A stretch of DNA of 60,394 bases from Myxococcus xanthus (GTDB taxonomy: Bacteria; Myxococcota; Myxococcia; Myxococcales; Myxococcaceae): positions 1 to 60,394 of the forward strand of contig NZ_JABFNS010000044.1 of the NCBI RefSeq assembly GCF_013116825.1, read 5' to 3'. Under the pieces are notes generated by a model that was given only the letters and a program-made list of their open reading frames with translations, was not told the DNA's origin and made no database searches. Below are positions 38,927-49,220 of this stretch, piece by piece. How positions within the stretch are numbered: the stretch's first letter is position 1; the number at the start of each line of letters is the position of its first letter. Position numbers and translations under genes: made by a program.

Positions 38927-39484
38927 TCAGGCTGGCGTCACCTTGTCGAAGGGACGCACCACCTGCTTACCGTCGGAGACGCGCGCCACCGTCACCGTCT
39001 TCGCTTTCTCGTCGACGGCCTTCACCTTCGCATTGAAGGCGCCCCGCCCTTGCTTGTAGCGCACCTCCTGTCCCACCGCGAAGGAGACGGGCGCCTCGGG
39101 GCTGGGACTGGCGCTGGGGGCTGCGGCCGTCGCAGTGCGTCCCGCTGCGCGCGGGCGCCCCCGGCTCTTCTGGGGCGCGGAGCCGGCCCGCGTGGGCTTC
39201 GGCGCAGCCTCCGGCCTCACATACTTCCGCACGGGCACCGAAGGCATGCGCTTCGGCGTGGACGTTGGCGCGGGCGCGGGTATGCGCTTCGACGCGGGAG
39301 GCGGTACGGGGGCCCGCTTCGGCGCGGACGCCGCATGAGCCGAGCCGGACTCAATGCCCAGGAACTGAGCAATCTTCCCCAGCAACTCCAGCTGCCGCTC
39401 CTGCAGCTCCAGTTGCCGGCCCAGCGTCTTCTCCACCGCCTCCGCCACCGCAGCCTGGATGATGCTCTTCATGTCGCTCTGCAT
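38927..39484 (-). CDS. Ala/Pro/Arg-rich protein with coiled-coil start and small C-terminal beta domain
   Basis: 185 residues. Residues 1-45 form a helix (IIQAAVAEAVEKTLGRQLEL). Residues ~48-135 are a disordered Pro/Ala/Lys/Arg linker with KSRGRPRAAGR, an AT-hook-like GRP core. The C-terminal ~50 residues (VGQEVRYKQGRGAFNAKVKA, KTVTVARVSDGKQVVRPFD) look like a KOW/Tudor-like barrel. I infer a DNA-binding architectural protein, tentatively. Confidence 0.72.
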   Translation of the reverse strand: MQSDMKSIIQAAVAEAVEKTLGRQLELQERQLELLGKIAQFLGIESGSAHAASAPKRAPVPPPASKRIPAPAPTSTPKRMPSVPVRKYVRPEAAPKPTRAGSAPQKSRGRPRAAGRTATAAAPSASPSPEAPVSFAVGQEVRYKQGRGAFNAKVKAVDEKAKTVTVARVSDGKQVVRPFDKVTPA

Positions 39485-39601
39485 GTGCTCTCGCTCACTT
39501 TCCGCGCGGGGCGTACAGCCCGCGCACTCTCAACGCGGACAACAATTCAGCCTCTTACACTCACGCTACACCAAGGAGTCCAGGCGTCCTGGATTCCCAT
39601 C

Positions 39602-40020
39602 TCAGAATGAAGCTTTCACCTCACGCCAGCGCTCGCGCTGCACCTCCCACGTCCCCGCGTGTGCAATGGCCCGGAGTCCTCGCTCGCTGAGGGGCTCCTC
39701 TCCCTCCACGGCCTCGAGGAACAGCACCTCCTCCTGGATGTCGGGCGCCAACAACTGCAAGTCCAACAGGTGCGTCACACGCGCTCGGGTGAAGCCCAGT
39801 TGACTGGCGACGTCCGCCGCGCTCGCCACCAACCCGCGCTCAATGACGGACTCCACATGGTGCGCCAGGGCCAGCATTCTCGCGACGTGCGCGGGCCTTC
39901 GCGCCACCTCTCGCGGCGAGGGTGGCGCCCCCACCCGGAAGCGCACCTTCGCGCGACGCACGCGGTGGAAGTGCGCGCTGATGAGGCCAGCCTCCGCCGG
40001 CTGAGACTCGAAGCCCGCGC

Positions 40021-40024
<4 letters not shown>
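39602..40024 (-). CDS. ParB/KorB-like helix-turn-helix protein linked to the recombinase
   Basis: 140 residues. VASAADVASQLGFTRARVTH and LLDLQLLAPDIQEEVLFLE form an HTH like that of ParB-family DNA-binding domains. The start ATGA overlaps the recombinase stop. Such small proteins regularly follow large serine recombinases in myxobacterial elements and may be directionality or regulatory factors; that role is inference. Confidence 0.75.
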
Positions 40025-41564
<1,540 letters not shown>

Positions 41565-41568
<4 letters not shown>

Positions 41569-41765
41569 GGCTCCGTCCCCGTTGTCGTTGTCGACTGCAC
41601 CGGCTCGCCGATCGAGGCCTCCTTCTGCCCGGCGAGCTGCTCCGCCATGGCCACCAGCCGCTCCATGTTGTCGTTGAGTCGCTTCAACTCACGGACGAGC
41701 GCCGGCATCGTCCCCTCGTAGAAGCGCTGCCCCATGTGCGTCTGGAATAAGGACGGGCCGCTCAT
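41565..41765 (-). CDS. small helical protein of the recombinase operon (66 aa)
   Basis: MSGPSLFQTHMGQRFYEGTM continues as one amphipathic helix (ALVRELKRLNDNMERLVAMA). It overlaps both the upstream DUF2924 remnant and the downstream recombinase start by 4 nt (ATGA). It often accompanies this recombinase type; function unknown. Confidence 0.75.
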
Positions 41766-42088
41766 GACTTCACCGCCTTCGAGCCGCCGTCCTTGAGGCC
41801 GAAGAAGGTGAAGCCATTCCAGGCCGTGCCCGTAATCAGCTTGGCCACGCTGGAGAGGCTGCGGTGAAGCTGGCCCTCGTACTCAATCCCGCCCTCGCGC
41901 ACCGTCACCCGGTGCTGCGTGCCCTTGAATACGCGGGTCAGAACCGTGCCAGGCTTCGGCAGGCGCGCGTCGCGCCCATCCGCGGCAGCCGCGCGCCCAT
42001 CCACAGCGGCTGCGCGCCCGTCCGCAGGGGCTGTGGAGGAGGCGGCGTGGAGGGCTTCGTCTCCTCCACCTGCCGCATCCGCCAGCGC
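41762..42088 (-). pseudogene. DUF2924 protein, 5' end lost at an IS
   Basis: The frame is open from 42088; a GTG at 42004 could still start an 80-residue product. The C-terminal domain is intact: PKPGTVLTRVFKGTQHRVTV, REGGIEYEGQLHRSLSSVAK, LITGTAWNGFTFFGL, the DUF2924 signature. Upstream there is only the Ala/Asp-rich linker with repeats of DGRAAA. The N-terminal domain is missing and the IS21-type element begins at 42107, so an insertion with deletion is the likely cause. Confidence 0.7.
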
Positions 42089-42173
42089 TCAGGCCTCAAT
42101 GGTCACGTGAAAACCGGCCAAAGAGGGTCCCTTCAAAACCGGCCAATGGGAGAGGACCGAGACAGGAGGACTC

Positions 42174-42887
42174 CTACCCCGCGGACTCGGAGGTCCGCAA
42201 CTCCATGGCCCCCTTGGTGCGCCAGCTGCGGGGACCGAATTGGACGACGTGGGCATGGTGCAGCAGACGGTCGAGCATGGCGGCCACGGCGGCGTTGTCC
42301 CCCAAGAGCTTCCCCCAGTCCTCCACTGGCCGGTTGGAGGTGATGAGGGTGGAGGCCTTCTCGTAGCGGCGCATGATGAGCTCGAGCAGGTCCTCGGCGG
42401 CGGTGGCCGGCAGCTTGCGCATGCCGAGGTCATCGATGATGAGCAGCGGAGCGCCGGTGAGCGCATCGAGCTTCTGGCGTCGGGTGCCTTCGAGGCTTGC
42501 TTCGGCGAGCTCCTCGAGCAGGTGGTGCGCCTCGCGGTAGAGGACGCGGTGGCCCTGGGATTGGATGACGGCGCGGCCGAGGGCCTGGGCGATGTGACTC
42601 CTGCCGGTGCCTGGAGGGCCGAGGAAGAGCGCGTCCTCGCGCCGCTCCACGAAGCCGCCGGTGGCCAGTTCGAAGACGAGGCGGCGATTCATCTTCTTGT
42701 TGAAGTCGAAGTCGAAGCCGTCGAGCGTCTTGCCCGCGTCGCGGAAGGCGCCCTGTTTGAGGCGGCGTTGGATGAAGCTGTCGCTTCTGCGAGTCAACTC
42801 GTCGTTGACGAGGGCGGAGAGGAAGTCGAGTGGAGCGAGCTTCTCGGCTTGCGCCTGGATGACTCGACGGGCAGGGCCAGCAGCCAT
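42174..42887 (-). CDS. istB: IS21 transposition helper ATPase
   Basis: 237 residues. AAA+ ATPase of the DnaC/IstB type: Walker A region LGPPGTGRSHIAQALGRAV, Walker B PLLIIDDLGMRKL, sensor ITSNRPVEDWGKLL. The Walker A Lys is replaced by Arg (GTGRSH), which normally cripples ATP hydrolysis. Start ATG 42887 overlaps istA by 94 nt; a later start is possible. Confidence 0.85.
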   Translation of the reverse strand: MAAGPARRVIQAQAEKLAPLDFLSALVNDELTRRSDSFIQRRLKQGAFRDAGKTLDGFDFDFNKKMNRRLVFELATGGFVERREDALFLGPPGTGRSHIAQALGRAVIQSQGHRVLYREAHHLLEELAEASLEGTRRQKLDALTGAPLLIIDDLGMRKLPATAAEDLLELIMRRYEKASTLITSNRPVEDWGKLLGDNAAVAAMLDRLLHHAHVVQFGPRSWRTKGAMELRTSESAG

Positions 42888-43633
42888 GGGCGCTCCTCGC
42901 CGAACATGGCGGCCACCTGGCGCTTGGTGGTGCCGTGGATTCGGGTGTCCGCCCACTTCGCCTCCCACGCGTCGAGGTAGGCCTGGGCGGCCTCCAGCGA
43001 CTCGAAGCGCAGGCCCTTCAGCGGCGTGCGCTGCGCGTGGCCCACCGCAGACTCCACCTTCCCCTTCCTGTCCGGGTGGCGGACTCGGGCCGGCAGGGCC
43101 GTGGCCCCGTAGTGGGCCAGCACGTCCCGGAAGAGCGGATTGAGGGCCGGCTCGTAGACGTCGGGCGAAAGCACCCCCTCACGCAGGTTGTCCAGCACCA
43201 CGGTGCGCGTCACTCCGCCGAGCCGCCGGAAGGACTCCTCGTGCAGCTGCGCCCACGCGCGGCTGGAGGACTTCCAGCACAACAGCCGCACCGACTTGCG
43301 GCTGTAGCCCAGCGTCATGACGAACATGCGCGTGCGCCGGTATTTCCCCGTCTCCGGGTGGCGCACCATGGGCCCCTCCCCATAGTCCACCTGCGCTTCC
43401 TCGCCCGGCGCGGTGTGGATGACGGCCTTGGCCTCCGGGCCCTGGCTGTCGCGCAACGCCCGGATGAAGCGGCGCACGCTGATGTAGCTGCCCGTGTAGC
43501 CCTGCGTGTCGACGAGCTCCTCGTAGATGGCGCGCCCGTTTCGGCCCACCTCCAGCCGCTGCCGCACCAGCTCGACGTAGGGCGCGACGATGCTCGCCGA
43601 TACGTGCCGGACTCCGGCTCGGCTGCGCGGCAT
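42794..43633 (-). CDS. istA: IS21 transposase, probably lacking the N-terminal HTH
   Basis: 279 residues from ATG 43633. DDE residues are visible: AQVDYGEGP, VVLDNLREGV and GKVESAVGHAQ. The usual IstA begins with a helix-turn-helix of ~80 residues that is absent here because the gene starts almost at the inner terminal repeat. The last 20 residues (ESSRRKPRSSLHSTSS) look out of frame. The element may be a deletion derivative. Confidence 0.78.
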   Translation of the reverse strand: MPRSRAGVRHVSASIVAPYVELVRQRLEVGRNGRAIYEELVDTQGYTGSYISVRRFIRALRDSQGPEAKAVIHTAPGEEAQVDYGEGPMVRHPETGKYRRTRMFVMTLGYSRKSVRLLCWKSSSRAWAQLHEESFRRLGGVTRTVVLDNLREGVLSPDVYEPALNPLFRDVLAHYGATALPARVRHPDRKGKVESAVGHAQRTPLKGLRFESLEAAQAYLDAWEAKWADTRIHGTTKRQVAAMFGEERPWLLALPVESSRRKPRSSLHSTSSPPSSTTS

Positions 43634-43783
43634 GGAGTCGGGGGTCCCCTCATTGGCCGGTTTTGCTCCGGCGGCCTCGGCCTCCGGCTCACTCGCCTCG
43701 GGGGTCCCCTCATTGGCCGGTTTTGACTTGCCCCACCGGCGCGGTGGACGGATGCCCACGCCCGCAGCCTTCAGGTACTGACG

Positions 43784-43975
43784 TGGAGCCGGGGCGGCTT
43801 CGTGCTGCTGTACAAACGGCTGGAGACGGGGAGATTCCGCCTGCCGCCGGTGGACGCGGGCGCGCAGGTGGTGCACCTGGACGCCACGCAATTGGCGATG
43901 CTGCTGGACGGCATCGACGTGGCCCAGGTGAGGCGCCAGCCCGCCTGGACGCCACCCGGGCGCACGGGCACGTGA
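43784..43975 (+). pseudogene. C-terminal fragment of IS66 TnpB
   Basis: WSRGGFVLLYKRLETGRFRL, PPVDAGAQVVHLDATQLAML and LDGIDVAQVRRQPAW match the C-terminal half of the IS66 Orf2/TnpB protein. The N-terminal half is missing at the boundary with the IS21 element, so IS21 insertion or deletion cut the IS66 element. Confidence 0.7.
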
Positions 43976-44021
43976 CGGACCCGGCCCGGGACACGGCGCA
44001 GCGGCGGCGTGTTGAGGCCGG

Positions 44022-45542
44022 GTGCCGCGAGAACTCCCTCAAGACCACTTCTGTCCCTGGCGCGAGGAGGCGGAGGAACTCAAGGCCGAGGTGAGCCGCA
44101 TTGGTGGGGAGGTGGATGCGCTCAAGGGGCAGCTGGCAGCCCTACAGCGTCACGTCTTCGGCCGCAGGGCGGAGAAGTTGCCGACAGTGGCTGCCGAGCT
44201 GCGAGGGGACGCGGACTCGACGGCGGCCCAGGCCGACGCCGCGAAGAAGAAGCGCCAGGAGAGGGCCGCCCGGAAGGCCGAGGAGGCACCCGCACGGGAG
44301 ATTCGCCACGCGGTGCCAGCCGAGGAGCGCCACTGCCCTGCGTGTGGCAGCGCGGACATGAAGCCACTGGGCAAGGGCCGCGCTTCGGTGCTGTACGAGT
44401 ACGTGCCGGCGCGCTTCGAGAAGCAAGTGCACGTGCAGGAAGTGCTGGCGTGCGCGTGCGGCCGGGGTGTCGTCACCGCCCCGCCTCCGGCCAGAGTGGT
44501 GGACAGGGGCGAGTACGGCCCGGGCTTCATCGCGCACGTGGTGACGTCGAAGTGCGCCGATTCCATGCCCTTGCACCGGCTCGCTCAACGAGTCGAACGC
44601 GGTGGCATCCCCATGAGTCGCAGCACCCTGACGGACCTCTTCCACCAGGCCGCCTCGGTGCTGCTGCCGCTGTCCCAGCACCTCTTGCAGTGCATTGCCT
44701 CGGCGGACGTGGTGTGGGCCGACGAGACGCCTCTGCGCGTGCTGGACGTGAAGAAGACGCGCCTGGGCTACCTCTGGACTTTCCTCACCCAGAATGAGGC
44801 GGGCGAGTGGCTCATCGGCTACCGCTTCAGCATGGGCCGGGCCAGCAGGACGCCGAAGGAAGTCCTGGGCGGCACCGCGGGCGCGCTCGTGGTGGACGCG
44901 TACACCGGTTACAACGCGGTGACGCTGCCCAAGGGCCGCGTCCGCGTCGGGTGCTGGGCCCACGTACGTCGCCGCTTCTTCGACGCGCTGGCCACCGCGC
45001 CCGAGGCTCGCGAGGCGATGAACTTCATCCTCGAACTCTACCGGGTGGAGGCCCAGGCGCGTGAGGCGGCCGTGGTGCGCACCACGGCCCACCGCGAGCT
45101 GCGCCAGGTGCACAGCGCCCCCGTCCTCGCGCGACTGCGCGTTTGGCTTGAAGCCCAGGCACCGCGTCACCCGCCCAAGAGTCCGCTGGGGCAGGCCCTC
45201 TCCTACGCGATGAAGCAGTGGGAGGCCCTCACGCGCTTCGTCGAGAATGAGCGACTCCCCCTCGACAACAACCGCTCGGAATCGGCGCTGAGGAAGGTGG
45301 CCCTGGGCCGCAAGAACTTTCTCTTCGTCGGGCACGAGGCCGCGGGCGAAAACCTCGCGGGCCTCTACGCGCTGGTGGCCACCTGTGAGGCCAACCAAAT
45401 CAATCCCGAGGCATATCTGGCCGACGTGCTGCTGCGTGTGCAGACACACCCCAACTCGCGCATCGGTGAGCTGCTACCCCACGAGTGGAAGCGGCGCCGC
45501 GCCGACGACCCGCCCGATTCGCCCCTCCAGCTCCGTCACTGA
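44022..45542 (+). CDS. tnpC: IS66-family transposase
   Basis: 506 residues from GTG 44022. N-terminal coiled coil (EELKAEVSRIGGEVDALKGQ) ending at HVFGRRAEKLP; zinc finger HCPACGSADMKPLG with CACGRG; DDE core with ADVVWADETPLRVLD, GALVVDAYTGYN and LDNNRSESALRKVALGRKN. The length is normal for TnpC. TnpA is absent and TnpB is only a fragment, so the element probably cannot move by itself. Confidence 0.92.
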   Translation: MPRELPQDHFCPWREEAEELKAEVSRIGGEVDALKGQLAALQRHVFGRRAEKLPTVAAELRGDADSTAAQADAAKKKRQERAARKAEEAPAREIRHAVPAEERHCPACGSADMKPLGKGRASVLYEYVPARFEKQVHVQEVLACACGRGVVTAPPPARVVDRGEYGPGFIAHVVTSKCADSMPLHRLAQRVERGGIPMSRSTLTDLFHQAASVLLPLSQHLLQCIASADVVWADETPLRVLDVKKTRLGYLWTFLTQNEAGEWLIGYRFSMGRASRTPKEVLGGTAGALVVDAYTGYNAVTLPKGRVRVGCWAHVRRRFFDALATAPEAREAMNFILELYRVEAQAREAAVVRTTAHRELRQVHSAPVLARLRVWLEAQAPRHPPKSPLGQALSYAMKQWEALTRFVENERLPLDNNRSESALRKVALGRKNFLFVGHEAAGENLAGLYALVATCEANQINPEAYLADVLLRVQTHPNSRIGELLPHEWKRRRADDPPDSPLQLRH

Positions 45543-45597
45543 ACAGCTCGCTCGTCTCGGCGCTCGCCGAACACGGTCCTCGTCCGTCTGCAACCGC

Positions 45598-45681
45598 TCA
45601 CGCCACGGCACTGGCCGGACGGTTACGTCTCGCGGGTGTGCCCAGGCGGTGCAACCGCACCAATTCCTGCAGCCGCTCCAT
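45598..45681 (-). pseudogene. N-terminal scrap of a second IS21 istA
   Basis: ATG 45681 gives MERLQELVRLHRLGTPARR, the usual beginning of IstA (leading to its helix-turn-helix), and stops after 27 codons. It lies between the IS66 element and a set of terminal-type repeats, so a second, different IS21 element was broken here. Confidence 0.6.
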
Positions 45682-45757
45682 CTCCACTCTCCGGTTACTC
45701 ACGCCACTTCCCTTTCCAAGGGAAGGCAGCGTGGCCTGTCGGCGGGACATCCGAGTG

Positions 45758-45822
45758 GACCGGTTTGGCCGAACCGGTGCGGACCGGTTTGGCCGAACTC
45801 ACCCCGACCGGGTTCGCCGAAC
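45758..45822. repeat. three tandem 24-bp-spaced repeats (IS21-type terminal repeats)
   Basis: GACCGGTTTGGCCGAAC at 45758-45774 and 45782-45798, and GACCGGGTTCGCCGAAC at 45806-45822: period exactly 24 bp. It is located upstream of the istA scrap, as expected for the multiple transposase-binding sites at an IS21 end. Confidence 0.7.
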
Positions 45823-45915
45823 TCCGGAGGAACTGCTACGCCGAGCTACGACATCAAGGCGAGCAGGAGTCCGGTGGAGATGCCCCCCGGGAACGAGGGG
45901 CTCCCGACATCCCGC

Positions 45916-46287
45916 TCAGCGAGTCTTCTCCTGGTAGGCTTTCACCAGCGCGTTGAGGCGCCGCCCGCTAGGGTCTTCCTTCTTCGGGTCGGCGATAATG
46001 AGCATCATCTTGCCGGAGACCGCCGCAGCCCCGACGGAATTGCCGATGAGCTTCCAGGCGGCCTCCTCGGCCTGCTGTGCCTTCTCCGCACTTTCGAACA
46101 CGCATACCGTGGCATCCAAGCCACTCACCTTGCCCGCCTGACATTTTCCGCCCGGGAGCTTCTCTCCGGCATCAGTGAACGCGGAGGGCGACTCTCCCGC
46201 CGTCTTCCAGGCATCCACCACGTCGTCCACGCCGCTGGAGCAGCCCGCCACCAGCAGCGCCACCATTCCAAGTGCCACGCTCCGCAC
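45916..46287 (-). CDS. small lipoprotein
   Basis: 123 residues, signal MRSVALGMVALLVAGCSSG with lipobox LVAGC. The mature part has two further Cys (GGKCQAG, ATVCVFES) likely forming a disulphide, and a helix EKAQQAEEAAWKLIG. It begins 3 nt after the His-rich gene, so the two form an operon. Function unknown. Confidence 0.78.
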   Translation of the reverse strand: MRSVALGMVALLVAGCSSGVDDVVDAWKTAGESPSAFTDAGEKLPGGKCQAGKVSGLDATVCVFESAEKAQQAEEAAWKLIGNSVGAAAVSGKMMLIIADPKKEDPSGRRLNALVKAYQEKTR

Positions 46288-46289
46288 GC

Positions 46290-47051
46290 TCAGTCCCGTC
46301 CCTTGAACTTCTTGTGTTTGTGCTTCTTGTGTTTGTGCTTCTTGTGCTTCTTGTGGACGTGGTGGTCGCAGTGGTCATGGTGCACGTGCACATGCTCATG
46401 CCGGATGACGTCCCGCTCCCACTCGGGCGGGGGAGGAGGCGGCGGCCGTGGTGTCCCGACCCGCACCTCGATAGAGGGCAATGGGATGTTCAGGCCCACC
46501 TGGATGACGGGGCCGTGGTACTCCGGCGGCGGGGCCAACGTCACCACGGGGCGTGGGGCACTCCAGGAGCGGTACACCGTGTTGACTCGCACCAACTTCG
46601 GACTTTCCTGCCGGTACTCCTGGGGGTACTCGCCCGCGTAGTAGTGGACGTCCTCCTTGTCCACGAACTCCTGGCGCGGCGGAGGCGGGTAGGCGTGGTA
46701 GTGCGGCCCGTCGTGGTAGCAGTACTCCACCACGTCCACGTCGACGTCGATGCGCACGAGCACGTTGAGCACCACGGGGTGGTGCCCGTAGTACGCATGC
46801 TGCGGCCCCTCGTAGCCAAAAGGCGTCGGGTCTCCAATAAAGACATAGACGTTGTCGCGCGTGCGGTAGAGCGTGTCGGCGTGCATCGGCGCGGCGGTGT
46901 GCACATGCATCATCTCGATGTGACACAGCCCATCCGCCGGCCGCCCGGTGCGCGGGTGCATGCCCGCGTACCGCCACTGCTTCGCCTCGACCACACCAGA
47001 GGAAGCGAGCATGAGTATCGCGACCAGGCCGGCCAGATTCATCCGTGACAT
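46290..47051 (-). CDS. secreted protein with His/Lys-rich C-terminal tail
   Basis: 253 residues. Signal peptide MSRMNLAGLVAILMLASSGV ending near VEA. The middle part is Tyr/His-rich (HAYYGHHPVVLNVLV, PHYHAYPPPPRQEF, a run of prolines), and the tail has HEHVHVHHDHCDHHVHKK followed by KH repeats. The tail looks built to bind divalent metals such as zinc, copper or nickel. Predicted periplasmic or surface. It is the first gene of a two-gene operon with a lipoprotein. Confidence 0.78.
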   Translation of the reverse strand: MSRMNLAGLVAILMLASSGVVEAKQWRYAGMHPRTGRPADGLCHIEMMHVHTAAPMHADTLYRTRDNVYVFIGDPTPFGYEGPQHAYYGHHPVVLNVLVRIDVDVDVVEYCYHDGPHYHAYPPPPRQEFVDKEDVHYYAGEYPQEYRQESPKLVRVNTVYRSWSAPRPVVTLAPPPEYHGPVIQVGLNIPLPSIEVRVGTPRPPPPPPPEWERDVIRHEHVHVHHDHCDHHVHKKHKKHKHKKHKHKKFKGRD

Positions 47052-47251
47052 AGTGGAGTTCTCCCTCGGAGCGGCACCTTATACCGGACCCAGCTCCCGC
47101 AAGGTCGAGCACGCGCACGGTCGGGCATACTCGCGGTGTCTTCACATGTGCTCCGCGCGCAGCATGAAAACAGCCAGCACGAAACATTTCCGCCGCATGA
47201 CATTTCGCACCGGAACGCGAGCTCCCGAGTAACCTTCAGCGCCAGCCTCCG

Positions 47252-47953
47252 ATGCTCCCGGCTCCCCACACCCTCCGCCGCTGGCTCCTCGCCGTGGCGA
47301 GCCTCCTCACCCTCCTGGGCGCGGGAGTCGAGGTCGCGTACTACGCGCTCGACGTCCGGGGGCTGGAGCCATTCGTCGCGTTCCTCTCCTTGAGCTACGA
47401 GCGGAACCTGCCTACCTGGTACGCGTCGGCCTTGCTGCTGAGCTGCGCGCTCGTGCTCGCGGGTATCAGCCATGTGGCGAGACAGGGCAGGGAGCAGGGA
47501 TGGCGTCATTGGCGGGCGCTGGCGGGCGCGTTCGCGTACATCTCTCTCGACGAGAGCGTGGGCCTCCACGAGCACCTCGGGGGGCGGCTCTCCCTGGGTG
47601 GCGTGCTCTTCTTCACCTGGGTGGTGCCCGGGGCGCTCCTCGTGCTGCTCTGCGGGCTTGCCTTCCTCCCCTTCCTCGCCCGGCTCCCTCCGCGCCGACG
47701 CCGACAGTTCATCCTCGCCGGGGTGCTTTATGTGGGTGGGGCGCTGGTGATGGAGCTTCCGCTGGGGTGGTGGACGGAGCAACACGGCAACGACAACCTC
47801 GTGTACGCACTCATCGACCACGTGGAAGAGGCCCTGGAGCTGATTGGTGCCAGCCTGTTCCTCGCGGCGCTGGCAGAGGAGCTGGGCGAGCGGGTGGTGC
47901 TCACGGCGCGAAAGGAGGAGCCCCATGGGTCTGGCCCAGCCACTCCCCGTTGA
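47252..47953 (+). CDS. polytopic membrane protein
   Basis: 233 residues with about six membrane helices ([75 protein letters not shown]). The conserved-looking [14 protein letters not shown] sits between helices 2 and 3, and [12 protein letters not shown] near the end; paired His/Glu/Asp residues suggest a metal-dependent membrane enzyme, but this is speculative. It overlaps the next gene by 29 nt. Confidence 0.78.
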   Translation: MLPAPHTLRRWLLAVASLLTLLGAGVEVAYYALDVRGLEPFVAFLSLSYERNLPTWYASALLLSCALVLAGISHVARQGREQGWRHWRALAGAFAYISLDESVGLHEHLGGRLSLGGVLFFTWVVPGALLVLLCGLAFLPFLARLPPRRRRQFILAGVLYVGGALVMELPLGWWTEQHGNDNLVYALIDHVEEALELIGASLFLAALAEELGERVVLTARKEEPHGSGPATPR

Positions 47954-49007
47954 GGCGCAGCGCTCGCCCGAATCCGTCCAGGAGTTGGCCCCCGCGTCCT
48001 CGCGCTCGCCCTACATCGTCGGGCCCCGCTTCGACTGGGCCTTCTTCCTGCTTCCTCCACTCCTGGCGCTCGGGCTGGGCATCGCCATCTCAGGCACGCC
48101 CTTCAGTGACGACCCCATCCAACTCCTGGGTCAGGAGAAGACGTGGGCCGGGCTGATGGTGGGCAGCCTCATCCATGCCCACCTGGTGGCGGTGTTCTTC
48201 CGCAGCCACAGCAACCCCACCATCTTCCGGCTCTACCCGCTGCGCTTCCTCCTGGTGCCCGTGCTCGCGTGGGCCGCCATCCGCGGCTCCACGGTGGTGG
48301 CAGCCGGCGCCACGGTGCTCGCGACGTTCTGGGACGTGTGGCACTCGGGACTGCAGACGTTCGGCCTGGCCCGCATCTACGACCGCAACCGGGGCAATCC
48401 ACCCGATGTGGGGCGCCGGCTCGACTTCTGGCTGAACCACCTGCTGTACGCGGGCCCCATCCTCGCGGGCGCCACCATGCTGGACCACTTCAACAGTTTC
48501 GAGTCCTTCGACGGGGTGGGAATGCCGTGGCTCGCCTCCGTGCCCGCGCGCATGACGGCCACCCACCGCGCCTGGACACTTGGCGTCGTGGCGGTGGGCG
48601 GCATGTTCCTCCTCTTCTACATAGGGGCCACGGTGCGCCTGTTGCGCCAAGGCCACCGCCCCTCCTTCCACAAGGCGTTCCTGCTGGTCACCACGGGGGC
48701 CTGCTCCATCTACACCTGGGGCTTCAACTCGTGGGGTGAAGCCTTCTTCATCATGAACCTGCTCCATGCCATCCAGTACCTGGCACTGGTGTGGGCCATG
48801 GAGGGCGAGCGCCTCCGTGAGCGGCTGCGGCTGCGGTGGCGCTGGCTCGCGCTCGCGCTGTTCCTCGGCACCGTGCTCACCTATGGAGTGTGGGCCGAAC
48901 TTCTCGACTCCAGCGTGGAGAGTCTCTGGGCGCTCACCCTCGTCGTCTCCCTGATGCACTTCTGGTATGACGGCTTCATCTGGTCCGTGGCGCGCAGGCA
49001 GGTGTGA
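47925..49007 (+). CDS. polytopic membrane protein
   Basis: 360 residues; ATG 47925 has AAAGGAGGAG upstream. About eight to nine membrane helices ([57 protein letters not shown]). Histidines recur in or near helices: [63 protein letters not shown]. That pattern resembles di-iron membrane oxidases or desaturase-like enzymes; the call is tentative. Coupled to the preceding membrane protein. Confidence 0.78.
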   Translation: MGLAQPLPVEAQRSPESVQELAPASSRSPYIVGPRFDWAFFLLPPLLALGLGIAISGTPFSDDPIQLLGQEKTWAGLMVGSLIHAHLVAVFFRSHSNPTIFRLYPLRFLLVPVLAWAAIRGSTVVAAGATVLATFWDVWHSGLQTFGLARIYDRNRGNPPDVGRRLDFWLNHLLYAGPILAGATMLDHFNSFESFDGVGMPWLASVPARMTATHRAWTLGVVAVGGMFLLFYIGATVRLLRQGHRPSFHKAFLLVTTGACSIYTWGFNSWGEAFFIMNLLHAIQYLALVWAMEGERLRERLRLRWRWLALALFLGTVLTYGVWAELLDSSVESLWALTLVVSLMHFWYDGFIWSVARRQV

Positions 49008-49071
49008 GCACCGCCTCACGGAATGTGCCACTCCGTCGCCAAACTGCCACCAGGCGGAGTTTCCCACCTGT

Positions 49072-49190
49072 GCCTACCCAAAATTCGGTCGCTGCGTCAT
49101 GAGTGCGTCAAGGCCTCATTCCGCAGCGCGTCACTGCGAGTGAGCGAGGCGCGCGCACTGAGGCGACATCTTTCCTGACGCAGGGGGCAA
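49072..49190 (+). repeat. dispersed repeat, copy E with tail
   Basis: GTGCCTACCCAAAATTCGG, TCGCTGCGTCATGAGTGCG, TCAAGGCCTCATTCCG, GCGAGTGAGCGAGGCGCGCG, then GAGGCGACATCTTTCCTGAC and GCAGGGGGCA. It directly precedes the IS3-type transposase gene. Confidence 0.65.
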
Positions 49191-49220
49191 CTCTCGCCTT
49201 CCAGCGGCAAGCGGTACGGC

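Larger units (their letters stand above)
42107..43727 (-). mobile_element. IS21-family element with repeated terminal sequences
   Basis: The left end starts GTGAAAACCGGCCAA and carries a second AAAACCGGCCAA 26 nt further in. The right end is TTGGCCGGTTTTGAC (43713-43727), with an inner copy TTGGCCGGTTTTG 60 nt before it. Multiple internal copies of the terminal repeat and the istA-istB pair are hallmarks of IS21. Target-site duplication was not resolved. Confidence 0.75.

Noticed and set aside
44142-45449. 435-codon minus-strand frame opposite the IS66 transposase
   Set aside because: Mirror of a clearly recognised transposase; no start signal or domain.
45758-45822. Possible CRISPR-like or plasmid iteron array
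   Set aside because: Only three units with 7-nt gaps, next to an istA start; IS21 terminal repeats explain it better.
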